Of a DNA stretch of 64,000 bases, positions 36,315-46,829 are shown piece by piece. Position 1 is the stretch's first letter; each line of letters opens with the position of its first letter. The notes beneath the pieces were generated by a model. That model saw only the letters and a program-made list of their open reading frames with translations. It was not told the origin of the DNA and did not search any database. This DNA comes from Pseudonocardia sp. C8 (lineage in GTDB: Bacteria > Actinomycetota > Actinomycetes > Mycobacteriales > Pseudonocardiaceae): assembly GCF_014267175.1 (NCBI RefSeq), contig NZ_JACMTR010000002.1, positions 1,911,001-1,975,000 on the forward strand, written 5' to 3'. The translations under genes were made by a program, and so were the position numbers.

Positions 36315-37796
36315 ATGAGCCTCGAGATGGTGCTCGGCGTGACCGCCGGGGTGCTGCTGCTCGCCGTCGTCGCGGTGCGCGTGTCGGTGCGCCTGGGGAT
36401 GCCGTCGCTGCTGCTCTACCTCGCGATCGGGCTGCTGCTGGGGAACACGCTGCCCGGGTTCTCGCCGCCCGGCGCCGACCTCACCGAGACGCTCGGGCTG
36501 GCCGCGCTCGTGCTCATCCTCGTCGAGGGCGGCCTCACGACCCGCTGGTCGTCGGTCCGGCCCGCGCTGCGGCTCGGGATGCTGCTGTCCACGCTGTCGG
36601 TGCTGGTGTCGATCGCCGTGGCCGGCGGGCTGCTGCACCTGCTGCTGGGCCTCGAGTGGCGCACCGCGCTGCTGTGGGGTGCGGTGCTGTCCTCGACCGA
36701 CGCGGCCGCGGTGTTCAGCGTGCTGCGCGGTGTCGCCGTGCCCCGCCGGCTGGCCGGGACCCTGGAACTCGAGTCCGGCATGAACGACGCGCCGGTGGTG
36801 ATCGCCGTCGTCGTGCTGGCCGGGACGGACCCGATCGGCTGGACGACGCCGCTGCTCGTGATCTACGAGCTGGCCGCGGGCGCGGCGATCGGGGTGCTGC
36901 TCGGGCTCGCCGGGGCGTGGGCGCTGCGCCGGGCCGCGCTGCCCGCCACCGGGCTGTACCCGCTGGCCGCGATCGCGGTCTGCCTGCTCGCGTACGCGGC
37001 CGGGCAGGGCGTGCACGCCTCCGGGCTGCTCGCCACCTACTGCGCCGCGCTGGCCCTGGGCAACGCGCGGCTGCCGCACCGCGGCGGCGTCGTGTCGTTC
37101 GCCGAGGGCACCGGCTGGATCGCCCAGATCGGGCTGTTCGTGATGCTCGGTCTCTACGTCGACGTGCAGCGGCTGCCGGCGGCGATCGTCCCGGCCGTGC
37201 TCTGCTCGCTGGTCGTGCTGCTCGCCGCCCGCCCGGTGTCGGTGCTGGCGGCCGCGCTGCCGTGCCGGATCCCGCTGCGCGAGCAGGCGTTCCTGTCCTG
37301 GGCGGGCCTGCGCGGCGCGGTGCCCATCGTGCTCGCGCTGATCGCGTTCACCGAGGGCGGCGCGGACCACCAGCTGCTGGTGGACGTCGTGTTCATCCTG
37401 GTGGTGGTCCTGACCCTGGTGCAGGGCACGACGCTGCCGTGGGTGGCGCGGCTGCTCGGGGTCGTGTCGCGGACCGACACCCGCGCGGTCGAGGTCGACG
37501 CCGCCCCGCTGGACGAGGTCGACGCCGAGCTCCTGCAGGTCCGGGTGCCGCACGGGTCCCGGCTGCACGGCGTCTACCTGCGGGAGCTGCGGTTGCCGGC
37601 GGGGGCGACGGTCAGCCTCGTCGTCCGGGAGTCCGAGGCGTTCTCCCCGGAGGGCGGCACCCGGCTGCGGGAGGGTGACCAGTTCCTCGTCGTCACGACG
37701 CGCGAGGTCCGGGACGCGGCCGAGCAACGGATCCGGGACGTCGACCGCGGCGGCAAGCTGGTCCGCTGGCACTCCGGCGGGGACCGCTCGTCATAA
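36315..37796 (+). CDS. CPA1-type cation/proton antiporter with C-terminal RCK_C domain
   Basis: 493 residues from ATG 36315. Some twelve membrane helices include the CPA1 features VLSSTDAAAVFSVLRG and LELESGMNDAPVVI (the ND pair of the ion site) and AGLRGAVPIVLALIAF. From about residue 400 the protein is soluble: LLQVRVPHGSRLHGVYLRELRLP and LREGDQFLVVTT resemble a TrkA-C (RCK_C) ligand-binding domain, as in NhaP2/CvrA potassium/proton antiporters. The ion (K+ or Na+) cannot be told from the sequence. It follows the methyltransferase after 15 bases. Confidence 0.88.
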   Translation: MSLEMVLGVTAGVLLLAVVAVRVSVRLGMPSLLLYLAIGLLLGNTLPGFSPPGADLTETLGLAALVLILVEGGLTTRWSSVRPALRLGMLLSTLSVLVSIAVAGGLLHLLLGLEWRTALLWGAVLSSTDAAAVFSVLRGVAVPRRLAGTLELESGMNDAPVVIAVVVLAGTDPIGWTTPLLVIYELAAGAAIGVLLGLAGAWALRRAALPATGLYPLAAIAVCLLAYAAGQGVHASGLLATYCAALALGNARLPHRGGVVSFAEGTGWIAQIGLFVMLGLYVDVQRLPAAIVPAVLCSLVVLLAARPVSVLAAALPCRIPLREQAFLSWAGLRGAVPIVLALIAFTEGGADHQLLVDVVFILVVVLTLVQGTTLPWVARLLGVVSRTDTRAVEVDAAPLDEVDAELLQVRVPHGSRLHGVYLRELRLPAGATVSLVVRESEAFSPEGGTRLREGDQFLVVTTREVRDAAEQRIRDVDRGGKLVRWHSGGDRSS

Positions 37797-37797
37797 T
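37792..37797 (+). promoter_or_regulatory. Probable leaderless promoter of lspA
   Basis: CATAAT is five of six to the TATAAT consensus and ends seven bases before GTG 37805; no ribosome site precedes the GTG. It overlaps the stop codon of the antiporter gene. Confidence 0.55.
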
Positions 37798-37804
37798 CGG
37801 GCGT

Positions 37805-38359
37805 GTGAGTGCCGATCCCCCCGCCAGCGAGACACCCGTCGATCCCGCCGTCCGGCGGCGCGGGACGGTCCTGCTGGCCGGGATCGCCGGCACCGTGCTC
37901 GTCCTCGACCTGGTCACGAAGATCGCCGCCGTCGCGCTGCTGGAGCACCGCGCACCGGTCGCGGTGATCGACGGGTTCTTCTGGCTGACGTTGCTGCGCA
38001 ACCCGGGCGCCGCCTGGTCGATGGCCACCGGGTACACCTGGATCCTGACCGTCGTCGCCGTGGTCGTCGTGGGCGTGATCGTCCGGATCGCGCGCCGGCT
38101 CGCCTCCACCGGCTGGGCGGTCGGGCTCGGTCTCGTGCTCGGCGGCGCGCTGGGCAACCTGATCGACCGGTTGTTCCGTGCGCCCGGCCCCATGCGCGGG
38201 CACGTCGTCGACATGCTCGCGGTGTTCGCGCCGGACGGCAGCGCGTTCCCGGTGTTCAACCTCGCCGACTCGGGCATCGTGTGCGGCGGGATCCTGCTGG
38301 TGCTGATGGCGCTGCGCGGGGTCGAGATCGACGGCACGCGGGGGTCGGACCATGGGTGA
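37805..38359 (+). CDS. lspA: Lipoprotein signal peptidase (signal peptidase II)
   Basis: 184 residues from GTG 37805. Four membrane helices are predicted. The aspartic protease pair is present: Asp121 in GNLIDRLFR and Asp155 in [15 protein letters not shown] and the VVDMLAV segment are also typical. It cleaves signal peptides of diacylglyceryl prolipoproteins in the membrane. rluD overlaps it by eight bases, a linkage seen in many bacteria. Confidence 0.96.
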   Translation: MSADPPASETPVDPAVRRRGTVLLAGIAGTVLVLDLVTKIAAVALLEHRAPVAVIDGFFWLTLLRNPGAAWSMATGYTWILTVVAVVVVGVIVRIARRLASTGWAVGLGLVLGGALGNLIDRLFRAPGPMRGHVVDMLAVFAPDGSAFPVFNLADSGIVCGGILLVLMALRGVEIDGTRGSDHG

Positions 38360-39284
38360 GCTGCGGAGCATGCCCGTCCCCGATGGGCTCGACGGCATGC
38401 GGATCGACGCCGGGCTGGCCCGGCTGCTCGGGCTGTCCCGGACGGTCGTGGCCGGGCTCGCCGAGGACGGCCGGATCCAGGTGGACGGCCGGGACGCCGG
38501 CAAGTCCGACCGGCTGCCCGGCGGTGCCTGGCTGGAGATCGAGCTGCCCGACCCGGCGGGGCCTGCCGTGATCGAGGGCCCGGCCGAGGTCGTCGCGGGG
38601 CTGGACGTGCTGCACGAGGACGACGACCTCGTCGTCGTCGACAAGCCGGTCGGCGTGGCCGCGCACCCCTCGCCGGGCTGGGCCGGGCCGACCGTCACCG
38701 GCGGGCTCGCCGCGCTCGGCACCCGGCTGTCGACCTCGGGCGCCGCGGAACGGCAGGGCATCGTGCACCGGCTCGACGTCGGCACCACCGGTGTCATGGT
38801 CGTCGCGAAGTCGGAGCACGCGTACACGCTGCTCAAGCGGGCGTTCAAGGAACGCACCGTCGACAAGCGCTACCATGCCGTCGTGCAGGGGCACCCGGAC
38901 CCGTCGTCGGGCACGATCGACGCGCCCATCGACCGGCACCCGCGCCACGACTACCGGTTCGCGGTGCTCCAGGGCGGCAAGCCGAGCGTCACCCACTACG
39001 ACACGGTCGAGGCGTTCCGCTCGGCGAGCCTGCTCGACGTGCACCTGGAGACCGGGCGCACCCACCAGATCCGGGTGCACTTCTCCGCGCTGCGCCACCC
39101 CTGCGTCGGGGACCTGACCTACGGTGCGGACCCGGTGCTGGCCCGGCGGCTGCGGCTCGACCGGCAGTGGCTGCACGCCCGCAGCCTCGGCTTCGCGCAC
39201 CCGGCCGACGGCCGGTACGTCGAGTTCACCAGTCCGTACCCGGACGACCTGGCCGCGGCGCTCGAGGCGCTGCGGGACCCGTGA
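38352..39284 (+). CDS. RluD-family large-subunit rRNA pseudouridine synthase
   Basis: 310 residues from ATG 38352. An N-terminal S4 RNA-binding domain ([21 protein letters not shown], within residues 15-70) precedes the pseudouridine synthase domain with [12 protein letters not shown] and the catalytic HRLDVGTTG (Asp142). [18 protein letters not shown] is the typical late motif. RluD enzymes modify helix 69 of 23S rRNA; the exact uridines here are inferred from family. Confidence 0.94.
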   Translation: MGELRSMPVPDGLDGMRIDAGLARLLGLSRTVVAGLAEDGRIQVDGRDAGKSDRLPGGAWLEIELPDPAGPAVIEGPAEVVAGLDVLHEDDDLVVVDKPVGVAAHPSPGWAGPTVTGGLAALGTRLSTSGAAERQGIVHRLDVGTTGVMVVAKSEHAYTLLKRAFKERTVDKRYHAVVQGHPDPSSGTIDAPIDRHPRHDYRFAVLQGGKPSVTHYDTVEAFRSASLLDVHLETGRTHQIRVHFSALRHPCVGDLTYGADPVLARRLRLDRQWLHARSLGFAHPADGRYVEFTSPYPDDLAAALEALRDP

Positions 39285-40033
39285 CCGGACTGGGCACCCG
39301 CGGCCTGTGGGTGGTCGTGGCGGTGCTGGCCGTCGTGTGCGCCGGGGCGGTGTGGGCGGCCGGGTCCGGCCCCGCCCCCGGACCGGCGACCGCGACCGGG
39401 TCGGTGCGGCTCGGTCCCGACCCCGGGCAGGACGTCGGGGCCTACCTCGTCGGGCTGCCCGGCCGGCTGCCGCCGCCGGGGGAGCGGGTGCCGGCGCTGG
39501 TGCAGTTCGCGCGCCCGCTGGACGTGGCCGCTGCGGCCGGGGCGGTCGTACCGACAGGCCCGGCCGGCCCGGGGCCGGGCCGCGTCGAGACCGCGGTGTT
39601 CCGGGTGCCGCTGGACCGGGTGCAGACCGCGCTCCGGTTCGAACCGGTCACCGGCACCGGGGACCCGGTCGCGGCCCTCGGGGTCGCCCGGGAGCGGGCC
39701 GCGTTCGGCGCCGAGGCCGACGCGGACCGCGCCGCCCGTGCCGTCGCCGCGGCGACCAACCCCGAGGCCCGCGACGCGCTGGCCCGCCGGGCCGCCGTCG
39801 CCGCCGCCGAACGACGCGCGCTGGCCGACCCGGCCTGTGCCTGCGTGATCGCCGTGGTGGTCACCGCCGACCGGGCCGGGCTGGAGGCGCTGTCCGCCCG
39901 CGCCGACGTCCGCGCCGTCCACGCCGCACCGCCCGGCACCACCGTCCCGGAGCTCGCCCTCTCCCCGTTGCTCCCCGAACAGTCCACGGCTGCGACCCCG
40001 CCGCCCGACGACGGCCCGGTCCCCACCGGCTGA
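39281..40033 (+). CDS. Small secreted or membrane-anchored protein of unknown function
   Basis: 250 residues from GTG 39281 (GTGA overlap with rluD). One hydrophobic N-terminal segment (about residues 8-27) is a signal anchor or signal peptide. The rest is Ala/Val/Pro-rich, with one CxC pair ([10 protein letters not shown]) and a possible coiled stretch of Ala/Glu/Arg residues (about 135-185). A repeated theme of [12 protein letters not shown] and [18 protein letters not shown] suggests an export-linked sensor-like fold, but I recognise no family. The operon position after rluD suggests co-expression only. Confidence 0.65.
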   Translation: MTGLGTRGLWVVVAVLAVVCAGAVWAAGSGPAPGPATATGSVRLGPDPGQDVGAYLVGLPGRLPPPGERVPALVQFARPLDVAAAAGAVVPTGPAGPGPGRVETAVFRVPLDRVQTALRFEPVTGTGDPVAALGVARERAAFGAEADADRAARAVAAATNPEARDALARRAAVAAAERRALADPACACVIAVVVTADRAGLEALSARADVRAVHAAPPGTTVPELALSPLLPEQSTAATPPPDDGPVPTG

Positions 40034-40060
40034 CGCCCCACGCCGCACCGACCGGGCGCC

Positions 40061-40240
40061 GCGCCACTCCGCGTGCCGTCGCATCGACTGCGTGGTGCGC
40101 CACTCCGCATGCCGTCGCATCGACTGCGTGGTGCGCCACTCCGCGTGCCGTCGCATAGACCGCGTGCCGCGCCACTCCGCGTGCCGTCGCATCGACCGCG
40201 GGCCGCGCCACCCCGCGCGTGCTGCACCCGCGTGCCGCAG
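40061..40240. repeat. 36-bp tandem repeat, five units
   Basis: Units beginning GCGCCACTCCGCGTGCCGTC start at 40061, 40097, 40133, 40169 and 40205. The first four are nearly identical; the fifth is diverged. There are no unique spacers between units, so it is a minisatellite and not a CRISPR array. It begins 28 bases after the preceding gene. Confidence 0.9.
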
Positions 40241-40290
40241 CGCCGTGTGTCGCCGCACCAACCGCGTGCCGCCCCCCCCGCGTATCGCCA

Positions 40291-40418
40291 CCTCACACCG
40301 CATGACGCTGCCTCACACCCGGCGACGCCGCCTCACACCCGGCGACGCCGCCTCACACCCGGCGACGCCGCCTCACACCCGTTGCAGCGGGGGTGCGGTG
40401 GAGCGAAGGGGTGTGAGG
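40291..40418. repeat. 20-bp tandem repeat (five units) ending in a hairpin
   Basis: Units CCTCACACCCGGCGACGCCG start every 20 bases from 40291 to 40371; the first and last are diverged in the second half. The last CCTCACACCC (40371-40380) is the exact complement of GGGTGTGAGG at 40409-40418, so the array ends in a 10-bp stem that could end transcription from the left. Confidence 0.88.
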
Positions 40419-40445
40419 ACGCTGATCGGCGGCGGCTCCTCCGGC

Positions 40446-40808
40446 GATCAGCGCGTTCCCGCCCGATCCGGGGCGGGAACGTGCAGGTGATCTGTGCGGT
40501 TGCCGGCGAGCGGCACCTTCTCGCCCTCGTGCGGGCGCGAACGTGAAGCTCAGTATGGCCGGACGGGTCGACCGGCACGGTTTCGCCGCCGCGGCGGCCG
40601 GAACGTGCTGATCGATATCGGGTCACGTGTCGATCAGCACGATCCGGCCCCTCTGGGGCGAGGTCGTGCTGATCGACGGCTGGTCGTCGGGCGGGAGCAC
40701 GGTGATCACCACGGTTCTGCCGTCCCCGGGGCGCGACCGTGCTGATCGATAACTGAACCGGTCGACGATCAGCACGATCCCGCCCTCTCGGGCGACACCG
40801 TGCCGACC
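40446..40808. repeat. Cluster of GATC-bounded hairpin repeats
   Basis: Several long inverted repeats of one design. At 40454-40481 an 11-bp stem CGTTCCCGCCC closes the loop GATCCG. At 40631-40675 CGATCAGCACGA pairs with TCGTGCTGATCG around an inner GCCCC-TCT-GGGGC stem. At 40704-40748 GATCACCACGGT pairs with ACCGTGCTGATC with one mismatch. At 40767-40808 GATCAGCACG and CGCCC-TCTC-GGGCG recur. A weaker unit starts at 40570, 62 bases before the 40632 unit. The design matches the 62-bp repeats at 24269 and 644. Confidence 0.85.
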
Positions 40809-40959
40809 AGCCCAGCCGCGCCTGGGCCGGGGCACGGCCGACGAGCCGACGCCCGGGATCCGATCGACAGCGGTCACCCGCACCAGGCACTTGGCGGGAC
40901 GACCCGCGCGGCCGAGCGGTAGGGCGAACCCGCCGAACGCGCCGAACGCCTCCCTGGGC

Positions 40960-41300
40960 GTGGCGACCACGCGCACCACGACCACGCGCACCACGACCGC
41001 GAGCGCGGGGGACCGCATGCGCCGGGGCCGCGTGCACCACGACCGCGAGCGCCGGGGCCGCGTGCACCACGACCGGGAGCGCGGGGCCGCGTGTGCCGGG
41101 GCCGCGTGCACCACGACCGCGGGCGCCGGGGCCGCGTGCACCACGACCGCGGGCGCGGGGACCGCGAGTGCCGGGGCCACGCGCACCACGACCGCGAGCG
41201 CCGAGGCCAGCGCACCACGACTGCGCGCACCACCGACCGCGCGCACCACCGACCGCAGGCACCACCGACCACGCGCACCACCGACCACGTGCGCCGAGAC
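40960..41300. repeat. 30/45-bp and 16-bp minisatellites upstream of dnaE
   Basis: CACCACGACCGCG-type units spaced mostly 30 or 45 bases run from about 40960 to 41215, with GGGGCCGCGTG between them. They pass into four 16-bp units CGCACCACCGACCGCG to about 41290. Translations in every frame are repetitive Arg/Pro/Thr peptides without a start signal, so no gene is called. The stretch 40809-40959 holds nothing recognisable. Confidence 0.85.
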
Positions 41301-41706
41301 CCTGTCCGCGACCGGCCGCCGTCGCGTCGTCCCGCGGGGACCCACCACGACCGGGTCGCGCCCCGGTGCGCGGTGCCTCCCCGCCCGTCCTCCCGGGCCG
41401 CGACACGCCGCGGCCGGGCGGCGCGCCCGTGAGCAGGATCGACACGCCGAGCCCGATCACCACGCGGCGCCGTCTCCGTAACCGTCGGACCCCGCGGCTA
41501 GTCTGGGGACCTCACCGATCCGGTCGGCCCGGCCTCGCGGCGGGACCCCACCGGCACCTCGCGCGGGCCCCGCCGGGCCACGCCGGGCCGTCCCCCGCGT
41601 GCGGCGGACCGCGGTCGGTGGGGAGCACGGCAGCGCGCGTCCCGCCACGCGCGCGACGAGGACGTCCGCGCCGCCCCAGGGCGCGGGAGAGGAGCGCGAC
41701 ACACCG
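41301..41706 (+). promoter_or_regulatory. dnaE upstream region with candidate -10 box
   Basis: TAGTCT (41499-41504) is the best -10 candidate and would give a leader of about 195 bases; the -35 is unclear. GGAGAGGAG (41687-41695) is the ribosome site. No gene is supported in this stretch. Confidence 0.45.
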
Positions 41707-44700
41707 ATGGCCAGCGGGGCAGGCTCCTTCGTCCATCTGCACACCCACACCGAGTTCTCGATGCTCGACGGGGCGGCCCGCCTGGACGACCTGTTCGCCG
41801 AGGCGACCAAGTACGAGATGCCCGCGATCGCGATGACCGACCACGGGAACGTCTACGGCGCGTTCGAGTTCTGGCGCAAGGCGAAGTCCGCGGGCATCAA
41901 GCCGATCATCGGCATGGAGGGCTACCTCGCGCCCGGCTCCCGGCACGAGCGCAAGCGCACCGCGCTGGGCAACGGCAGCGAGAACAACCCCGACCTCATG
42001 TACACCCACATGACGCTGCTGGCCGAGAACACCGAGGGGATGCACAACCTCTTCCGGCTGTCGTCGCTGGCCAGCCTCGAGGGGTACTACTACAAGCCGC
42101 GCATGGACCGCGAGCTGCTCGAGCAGTACGGCAAGGGCCTCATCGCGACGACCGGCTGCCCGTCCGGGGAGGTCGCCCGCCTGCTCCAGCAGGACGACTT
42201 CGAGGGCGCCTGCCAGGCCGCGTCGGACTACCGGGACATCTTCGGCAGGGACAACTTCTTCTGCGAGTTGATGGACCACGGGATCGAGATCGAGAAGCGG
42301 GTCCAGGAGGACCTGTTCGCGCTGAAGAAGCGCCTCGACCTGCCCGGGCTCGCCACGAACGACCTGCACTACACCTACCCGGACGACACCAAGGCGCACG
42401 AGGTGCTGCTCTGCGTCCAGACCGGGAAGACGCTCGCCGACCCGAACCGCTTCAAGTTCGACGCGCAGGACTTCTACCTCAAGTCCGCCACCGAGATGCG
42501 CGAGCTCTGGGACCCCATCCACCCGGAGGCCTGCGACAACACCCTCTGGGTCGCCGAGCGCTGCAACATCGACTTCGCCACCGGCCAGGACCTGCAGCCC
42601 AAGGCTCCGGTGCCCGAGGGGGAGACCGAGGAGTCCTGGCTGATCAAGGAGGTCGAGCGGGGCCTGCACAAGCGGTTCCCGAACGGCGTCACCGAGCAGT
42701 ACCGCCGCCAGGCCGAGTACGAGGTCGGCGTCATCATCAAGATGGGCTACCCCGGCTACTTCCTGGTGACCGCGGACCTCATCCAGCACGCCAAGTCGGT
42801 CGGCATCCGGTGCGGCCCCGGCCGCGGCTCGGCGGCCGGCTCGCTGGTCGCCTACGTCCTCGGGATCACCGACCTCGACCCGATCCGGCACAAGCTGATC
42901 TTCGAGCGGTTCCTCAACCCGGACCGCGTGTCCATGCCCGACATCGACATGGACTTCGACGAGCGCCGGCGCGGCGAGATGATCCGCTACGTCACCGAGA
43001 AGTACGGCGAGGACCGGATCGCCCAGATCATCACCTACTCCACGATCAAGGCGAAGGCCGCGATCAAGGACTCGGCGCGCGTCCTCTACGGGCAGCCCGG
43101 CTACTCGGTCGCCGACCGGATCTCCAAGGCCATGCCGCCCGCAGTCATGGGCAAGGACATCCCGCTGTCCGGGATCTTCGACCCGTCGCACAAGAGGTAC
43201 TCCGAGGCCACCGAGGTCCGCGCGCTCTACGAGGCCGACCCGCAGGTCAAGGAGATCGTCGACACCGCCCGGGGCCTGGAGGGCCTCAAGCGGCAGTGGG
43301 GCGTGCACGCCGCCGGCGTGATCATGTCGAGCACGCCGCTGATCGACGTCATCCCGATCCAGCGCCGCGAGTCCGACGGCGCGATCATCACGCAGTTCGA
43401 CATGGGCGTCTGCGAGACCATCGGTCTCCTCAAGATGGACTTCCTGGGGCTGCGCAACCTCACGATCCTCGACGACGCCCTCGAGAACATCACGCTCAAC
43501 GGCAAGCCCGAGGTCGACCTCGACCACGTCGAGCTGGACGACCCGAAGACCTACGAGCTGCTCTCCCGCGGCGACACGCTCGGCGTGTTCCAGCTGGACG
43601 GCGGCCCGATGCGGGACCTGCTGCGCCGGATGGCGCCGTCCGAGTTCGAGCACATCTCCGCGGTCGGCGCGCTGTACCGGCCCGGCCCGATGGGTGCGAA
43701 CGCGCACAACGACTACGCCGACCGCAAGAACGGCCGCCAGGAGATCACGCCGATCCACCCGGAGCTGGCCGAGCCGCTGCGCGACGTCCTGGGGGAGACG
43801 TTCGGTCTGATCGTCTACCAGGAACAGGTCATGGCGATCGCGCAGAAGCTGGCCGGCTACTCGCTCGGCCAGGCGGACCTGCTCCGCCGCGCGATGGGCA
43901 AGAAGAAGAAGGAGATCCTGGACAAGGAGTACGTCACCTTCGCCGGCGGGATGAAGGAGAACGGCTACTCCGAGGACGCGATCAAGACCCTCTGGGACAT
44001 CCTCCTCCCGTTCTCCGACTACGCGTTCAACCGCGCGCACTCCGCCGCGTACGGCGTCGTGTCGTACTGGACGGCCTACCTCAAGGCCAACTACCCGGCC
44101 GAGTACATGGCGGCCGTGCTGACCAGCGTCCGCGACGACAAGGACAAGGCCGCCGTCTACCTGGCCGAGTGCCGGCGCATGGGCATCACGGTGCTCCCAC
44201 CGGACGTCAACGACTCGGTCCGCAACTTCGCCCCGGTCGGGGACGACATCCGGTTCGGTCTCGGCGGCATCCGCAACGTCGGGCACAACGTCGTCGACGC
44301 GATCGTCGCCGCGCGCCGGGAGAAGGGCGCCTTCGCCGACTTCTCCGACTTCCTGCGCAAGGTCGACGCGGTGGTCTGCAACAAGAAGGTCGTCGAGTCG
44401 CTGATCAAGGCGGGCGCGTTCGACTCGCTGGGTCACTCCCGCAAGGGCCTGCTGCTGGTGCACGCCGACGCGATCGACGCGGTGATGAGCACCAAGAAGG
44501 CCGCCTCGATGGGCCAGTTCGACCTGTTCGGGTCGATGGACTCCGGGGGCGGTGACGGCGGCGGGGACGACGCGCTCGGCGGGATCTTCGACGTCAAGGT
44601 GCCCGAGGAGGAGTGGGACGCCAAGCACAAGCTCGCCGTCGAGCGGGAGATGCTGGGCCTCTACGTGTCCGGGCACCCGCTCGAAGGCCTGGAACAGGCG

Positions 44701-45249
44701 CTGGCCGCGAAGGCCGACACCTCGATCGCCGACATCGTCGAGGGCTCGGTCGCCGAGGGCGCGCAGGTCACCGTCGGCGGCATCCTCGCCAACGTCAACC
44801 GCCGGGTGAACAAGAACGGCGAGCCGTGGGCGTCGGCCCAGATCGAGGACCTCGCCGGCGGGATCGAGGTGCTGTTCTTCCCGCGGGCCTACCAGGTCGT
44901 CGGCGTCGACGTGGCCGAGGACGCGATCGTGCTGGTCAAGGCCCGGGTCAACAAGCGCGACGACCGGATCTCGCTGATCGCCAACGACCTCGCGGTTCCC
45001 GAGCTCGCCGCCGGCGACGCCGGGCTGCCGATCAAGGTCAGCCTCCGCACCGACCAGTGCACCCCGGAGCGCGTCGCGAAGCTCAAGGAGGTGCTCACCC
45101 ACCACCCGGGCACCTCCGAGGTGCACCTGTCCCTGGTGTACGGCAGCAAGGTCACCGCGCTCCGGCTGGACGACTCGCTGAAGGTCACCCACACCTCGGC
45201 GCTGATGGGTGACCTGAAGGCGCTGCTCGGGCCGGGCTGCCTGGGCTGA
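41707..45249 (+). CDS. dnaE: DNA polymerase III alpha subunit DnaE1 (replicative)
   Basis: 1180 residues from ATG 41707, with GGAGAGGAG eleven bases upstream; the length is typical. The N-terminal PHP domain begins [17 protein letters not shown] and keeps its metal-binding histidines, which in mycobacterial DnaE1 give the proofreading exonuclease. The polymerase active site has [12 protein letters not shown] (Asp412, Asp414) and the upstream [14 protein letters not shown]. The tail has the tandem helix-hairpin-helix and OB-fold region ([18 protein letters not shown]). It is the main chromosomal replicase. It converges with the paaX-type gene 18 bases downstream with no strong terminator between. 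Confidence 0.98.
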   Translation: MASGAGSFVHLHTHTEFSMLDGAARLDDLFAEATKYEMPAIAMTDHGNVYGAFEFWRKAKSAGIKPIIGMEGYLAPGSRHERKRTALGNGSENNPDLMYTHMTLLAENTEGMHNLFRLSSLASLEGYYYKPRMDRELLEQYGKGLIATTGCPSGEVARLLQQDDFEGACQAASDYRDIFGRDNFFCELMDHGIEIEKRVQEDLFALKKRLDLPGLATNDLHYTYPDDTKAHEVLLCVQTGKTLADPNRFKFDAQDFYLKSATEMRELWDPIHPEACDNTLWVAERCNIDFATGQDLQPKAPVPEGETEESWLIKEVERGLHKRFPNGVTEQYRRQAEYEVGVIIKMGYPGYFLVTADLIQHAKSVGIRCGPGRGSAAGSLVAYVLGITDLDPIRHKLIFERFLNPDRVSMPDIDMDFDERRRGEMIRYVTEKYGEDRIAQIITYSTIKAKAAIKDSARVLYGQPGYSVADRISKAMPPAVMGKDIPLSGIFDPSHKRYSEATEVRALYEADPQVKEIVDTARGLEGLKRQWGVHAAGVIMSSTPLIDVIPIQRRESDGAIITQFDMGVCETIGLLKMDFLGLRNLTILDDALENITLNGKPEVDLDHVELDDPKTYELLSRGDTLGVFQLDGGPMRDLLRRMAPSEFEHISAVGALYRPGPMGANAHNDYADRKNGRQEITPIHPELAEPLRDVLGETFGLIVYQEQVMAIAQKLAGYSLGQADLLRRAMGKKKKEILDKEYVTFAGGMKENGYSEDAIKTLWDILLPFSDYAFNRAHSAAYGVVSYWTAYLKANYPAEYMAAVLTSVRDDKDKAAVYLAECRRMGITVLPPDVNDSVRNFAPVGDDIRFGLGGIRNVGHNVVDAIVAARREKGAFADFSDFLRKVDAVVCNKKVVESLIKAGAFDSLGHSRKGLLLVHADAIDAVMSTKKAASMGQFDLFGSMDSGGGDGGGDDALGGIFDVKVPEEEWDAKHKLAVEREMLGLYVSGHPLEGLEQALAAKADTSIADIVEGSVAEGAQVTVGGILANVNRRVNKNGEPWASAQIEDLAGGIEVLFFPRAYQVVGVDVAEDAIVLVKARVNKRDDRISLIANDLAVPELAAGDAGLPIKVSLRTDQCTPERVAKLKEVLTHHPGTSEVHLSLVYGSKVTALRLDDSLKVTHTSALMGDLKALLGPGCLG

Positions 45250-45267
45250 TCCCGGTACGGGGAACGC

Positions 45268-46149
45268 TCAGCAGGTGGCGGTGAGCGCGGCCCAGGCCGC
45301 GCGGGCCGGGCCGTTCCACCGGGCGTGCAGGGTGCGGAACAGCTCCGCGGCCCGGGCCCCCGCCCACCGCTCCGGCAGCAGCTCGGCGGGCAGCTCCGGG
45401 TCCACGAACGGGAACCGCCGCCAGGCGTGCACCAGCCGGACCTGGCGGGCGAGCACGTCCTCGGGGTCGGGGCGGTCCAGTGCGGGGGCGAACTCCTCGA
45501 GGAACTCCTCGTAGGCCTGCTCGATGCGGTCGAGGTCCCAGGCCTGCGCGACGATGTCGGCCGGCCGCCCGATCGCCCCGTACCGGCCGACGAACGAGGA
45601 GCTCGTCCCGCTCAGGTCGAGCTCGTCGAGCACGGCGGCGACCTCGGGTTCCTTGCCCGGGTCCGGCGACAGCCACACCCCGGGGGCGGGGGAGCCGAGC
45701 CCCGCCCACGCGAGCCGGGTCCGCAGCCGGTGCCGCAGCCGTCGCCGGGACTCCGGGACGGACGCGAGCAGGACCAGCCACCGGCCGTCCCACCCGGTGG
45801 CCGGGGAGCCGAACCCGTAGATCCGGGTGGCGCCCTCGGACAGCAGGCGCTCACCGGCGGGCGTCAGCGACCAGCGGACCCGCCGGCCGTCCCGGTCGGA
45901 GGTCAGCAGGCCCTCGGCGGCGGTGCGGGCCAGCGCCTGGCGGGCCGACTTCGACTCCACCCCGAGCGCGCCGAGCACCTCCAGCAGGGCCCGCGTCCAG
46001 ACCGGCTCCCCGGCCGGCAGCACGAACTCACCCAGCACGGTGAGCAGCAGCGAGCGCGCGGACGCCTGACCGAGGTCGCGGCGGCGCGGCGCCGGCTCGT
46101 CCGGCAGGTCCGGATCGTCGGCGCCGGCGGTGCGGGAAGGGGTGGCCAT
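45268..46149 (-). CDS. PaaX-family transcriptional regulator
   Basis: 293 residues from ATG 46149. The N-terminal winged helix (SARSLLLTVLGEFVLP to LEVLGALGVESKSARQALART), the central PaaX/Cas2-like domain (WDGRWLVLLASVPESRRRLR, LAWAGLGSPAPGVWLSP) and the C-terminal helical part (WRRFPFVDPELPAELLPERW) give the full PaaX layout. PaaX represses phenylacetate catabolism in Proteobacteria, with phenylacetyl-CoA as inducer. No paa genes are nearby, so the target and ligand here are unknown. Actinobacteria often carry several paralogues. Confidence 0.88.
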   Translation of the reverse strand: MATPSRTAGADDPDLPDEPAPRRRDLGQASARSLLLTVLGEFVLPAGEPVWTRALLEVLGALGVESKSARQALARTAAEGLLTSDRDGRRVRWSLTPAGERLLSEGATRIYGFGSPATGWDGRWLVLLASVPESRRRLRHRLRTRLAWAGLGSPAPGVWLSPDPGKEPEVAAVLDELDLSGTSSSFVGRYGAIGRPADIVAQAWDLDRIEQAYEEFLEEFAPALDRPDPEDVLARQVRLVHAWRRFPFVDPELPAELLPERWAGARAAELFRTLHARWNGPARAAWAALTATC

Positions 46150-46310
46150 GGTCGGACCAGCCTAGATGCCGGTACGGCGGTGCACGTGCGACCGCCCCGG
46201 CCGGACCGGTCCGGCGGGGGTCGCCCCGCCGCCACACCCGATGCGCTCCACGGAGATCCGTTTTCGCCGCGCCGGGAACAACCGGCGGGGTCCGGCTCGT
46301 TGGGCTTCGT

Positions 46311-46685
46311 ATGGCCACCGTGGAACTGACCACCGACAACTTCAACGACGTCGTGGGCGCGCCCGGGGCGACCGTCCTGATCGACTTCTGGGCGTCCTGG
46401 TGCGGACCGTGCAAGCAGTTCGCGCCCGTGTACGACGAGGCGTCGGAGAAGCACCAGGACGTGACCTTCGGCAAGGTCGACACCGAGGCGCAGCAGGAGC
46501 TGGCCGGTGCGTTCGGGATCTCCTCGATCCCGACCGTGATGGCCGTCCGGGACGGTGTCGTGCTCTACTCCGAGCCCGGCGCCCTGCCCGCGGAGGCGCT
46601 CGAGGACCTGATCGGCCAGGTCAAGGCGGTCGACATGGACGAGGTGAAGGCCGCCGTCGCCGAGCAGGAGAAGCAGCAGGGCTGA
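46311..46685 (+). CDS. Thioredoxin
   Basis: 124 residues from ATG 46311. The active site WASWCGPCK (Cys31, Cys34), the cis-proline loop ISSIPTVM and the lengths of the strands fit a classical thioredoxin. The last 18 residues form an extra charged helix (DMDEVKAAVAEQEKQQG). It is a cytosolic disulfide reductant. It stands alone, diverging from the paaX-type gene and closed by a strong terminator. Confidence 0.93.
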   Translation: MATVELTTDNFNDVVGAPGATVLIDFWASWCGPCKQFAPVYDEASEKHQDVTFGKVDTEAQQELAGAFGISSIPTVMAVRDGVVLYSEPGALPAEALEDLIGQVKAVDMDEVKAAVAEQEKQQG

Positions 46686-46713
46686 CTCCCGGCCCACACC
46701 CCCTGACCACCGA

Positions 46714-46746
46714 CCGGCCCCGCACGCCACCGGCGTGCGGGGCCGG
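46714..46746 (+). terminator. Strong hairpin terminator after the thioredoxin gene
   Basis: A perfect 15-bp stem (46714-46728 with 46732-46746) closes a three-base loop ACC. It starts 28 bases after the stop codon. Confidence 0.8.
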
Positions 46747-46829
46747 CCCGTCTCCGACGCGCGATGAGTTCTGCTCTCGAACGCCGTCGGTACGGGGGAG
46801 CGGGAAACGCGACGAGGGAGGGCCCAGCC

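Noticed and set aside
40061..40240. 36-bp repeats as a possible CRISPR array
   Set aside because: Units follow each other directly with no unique spacers, and no cas genes are present in the window.
41512..45192. Reverse-strand frame of 1226 codons over dnaE
   Set aside because: Complete antisense shadow of a highly conserved polymerase gene with no independent signals.
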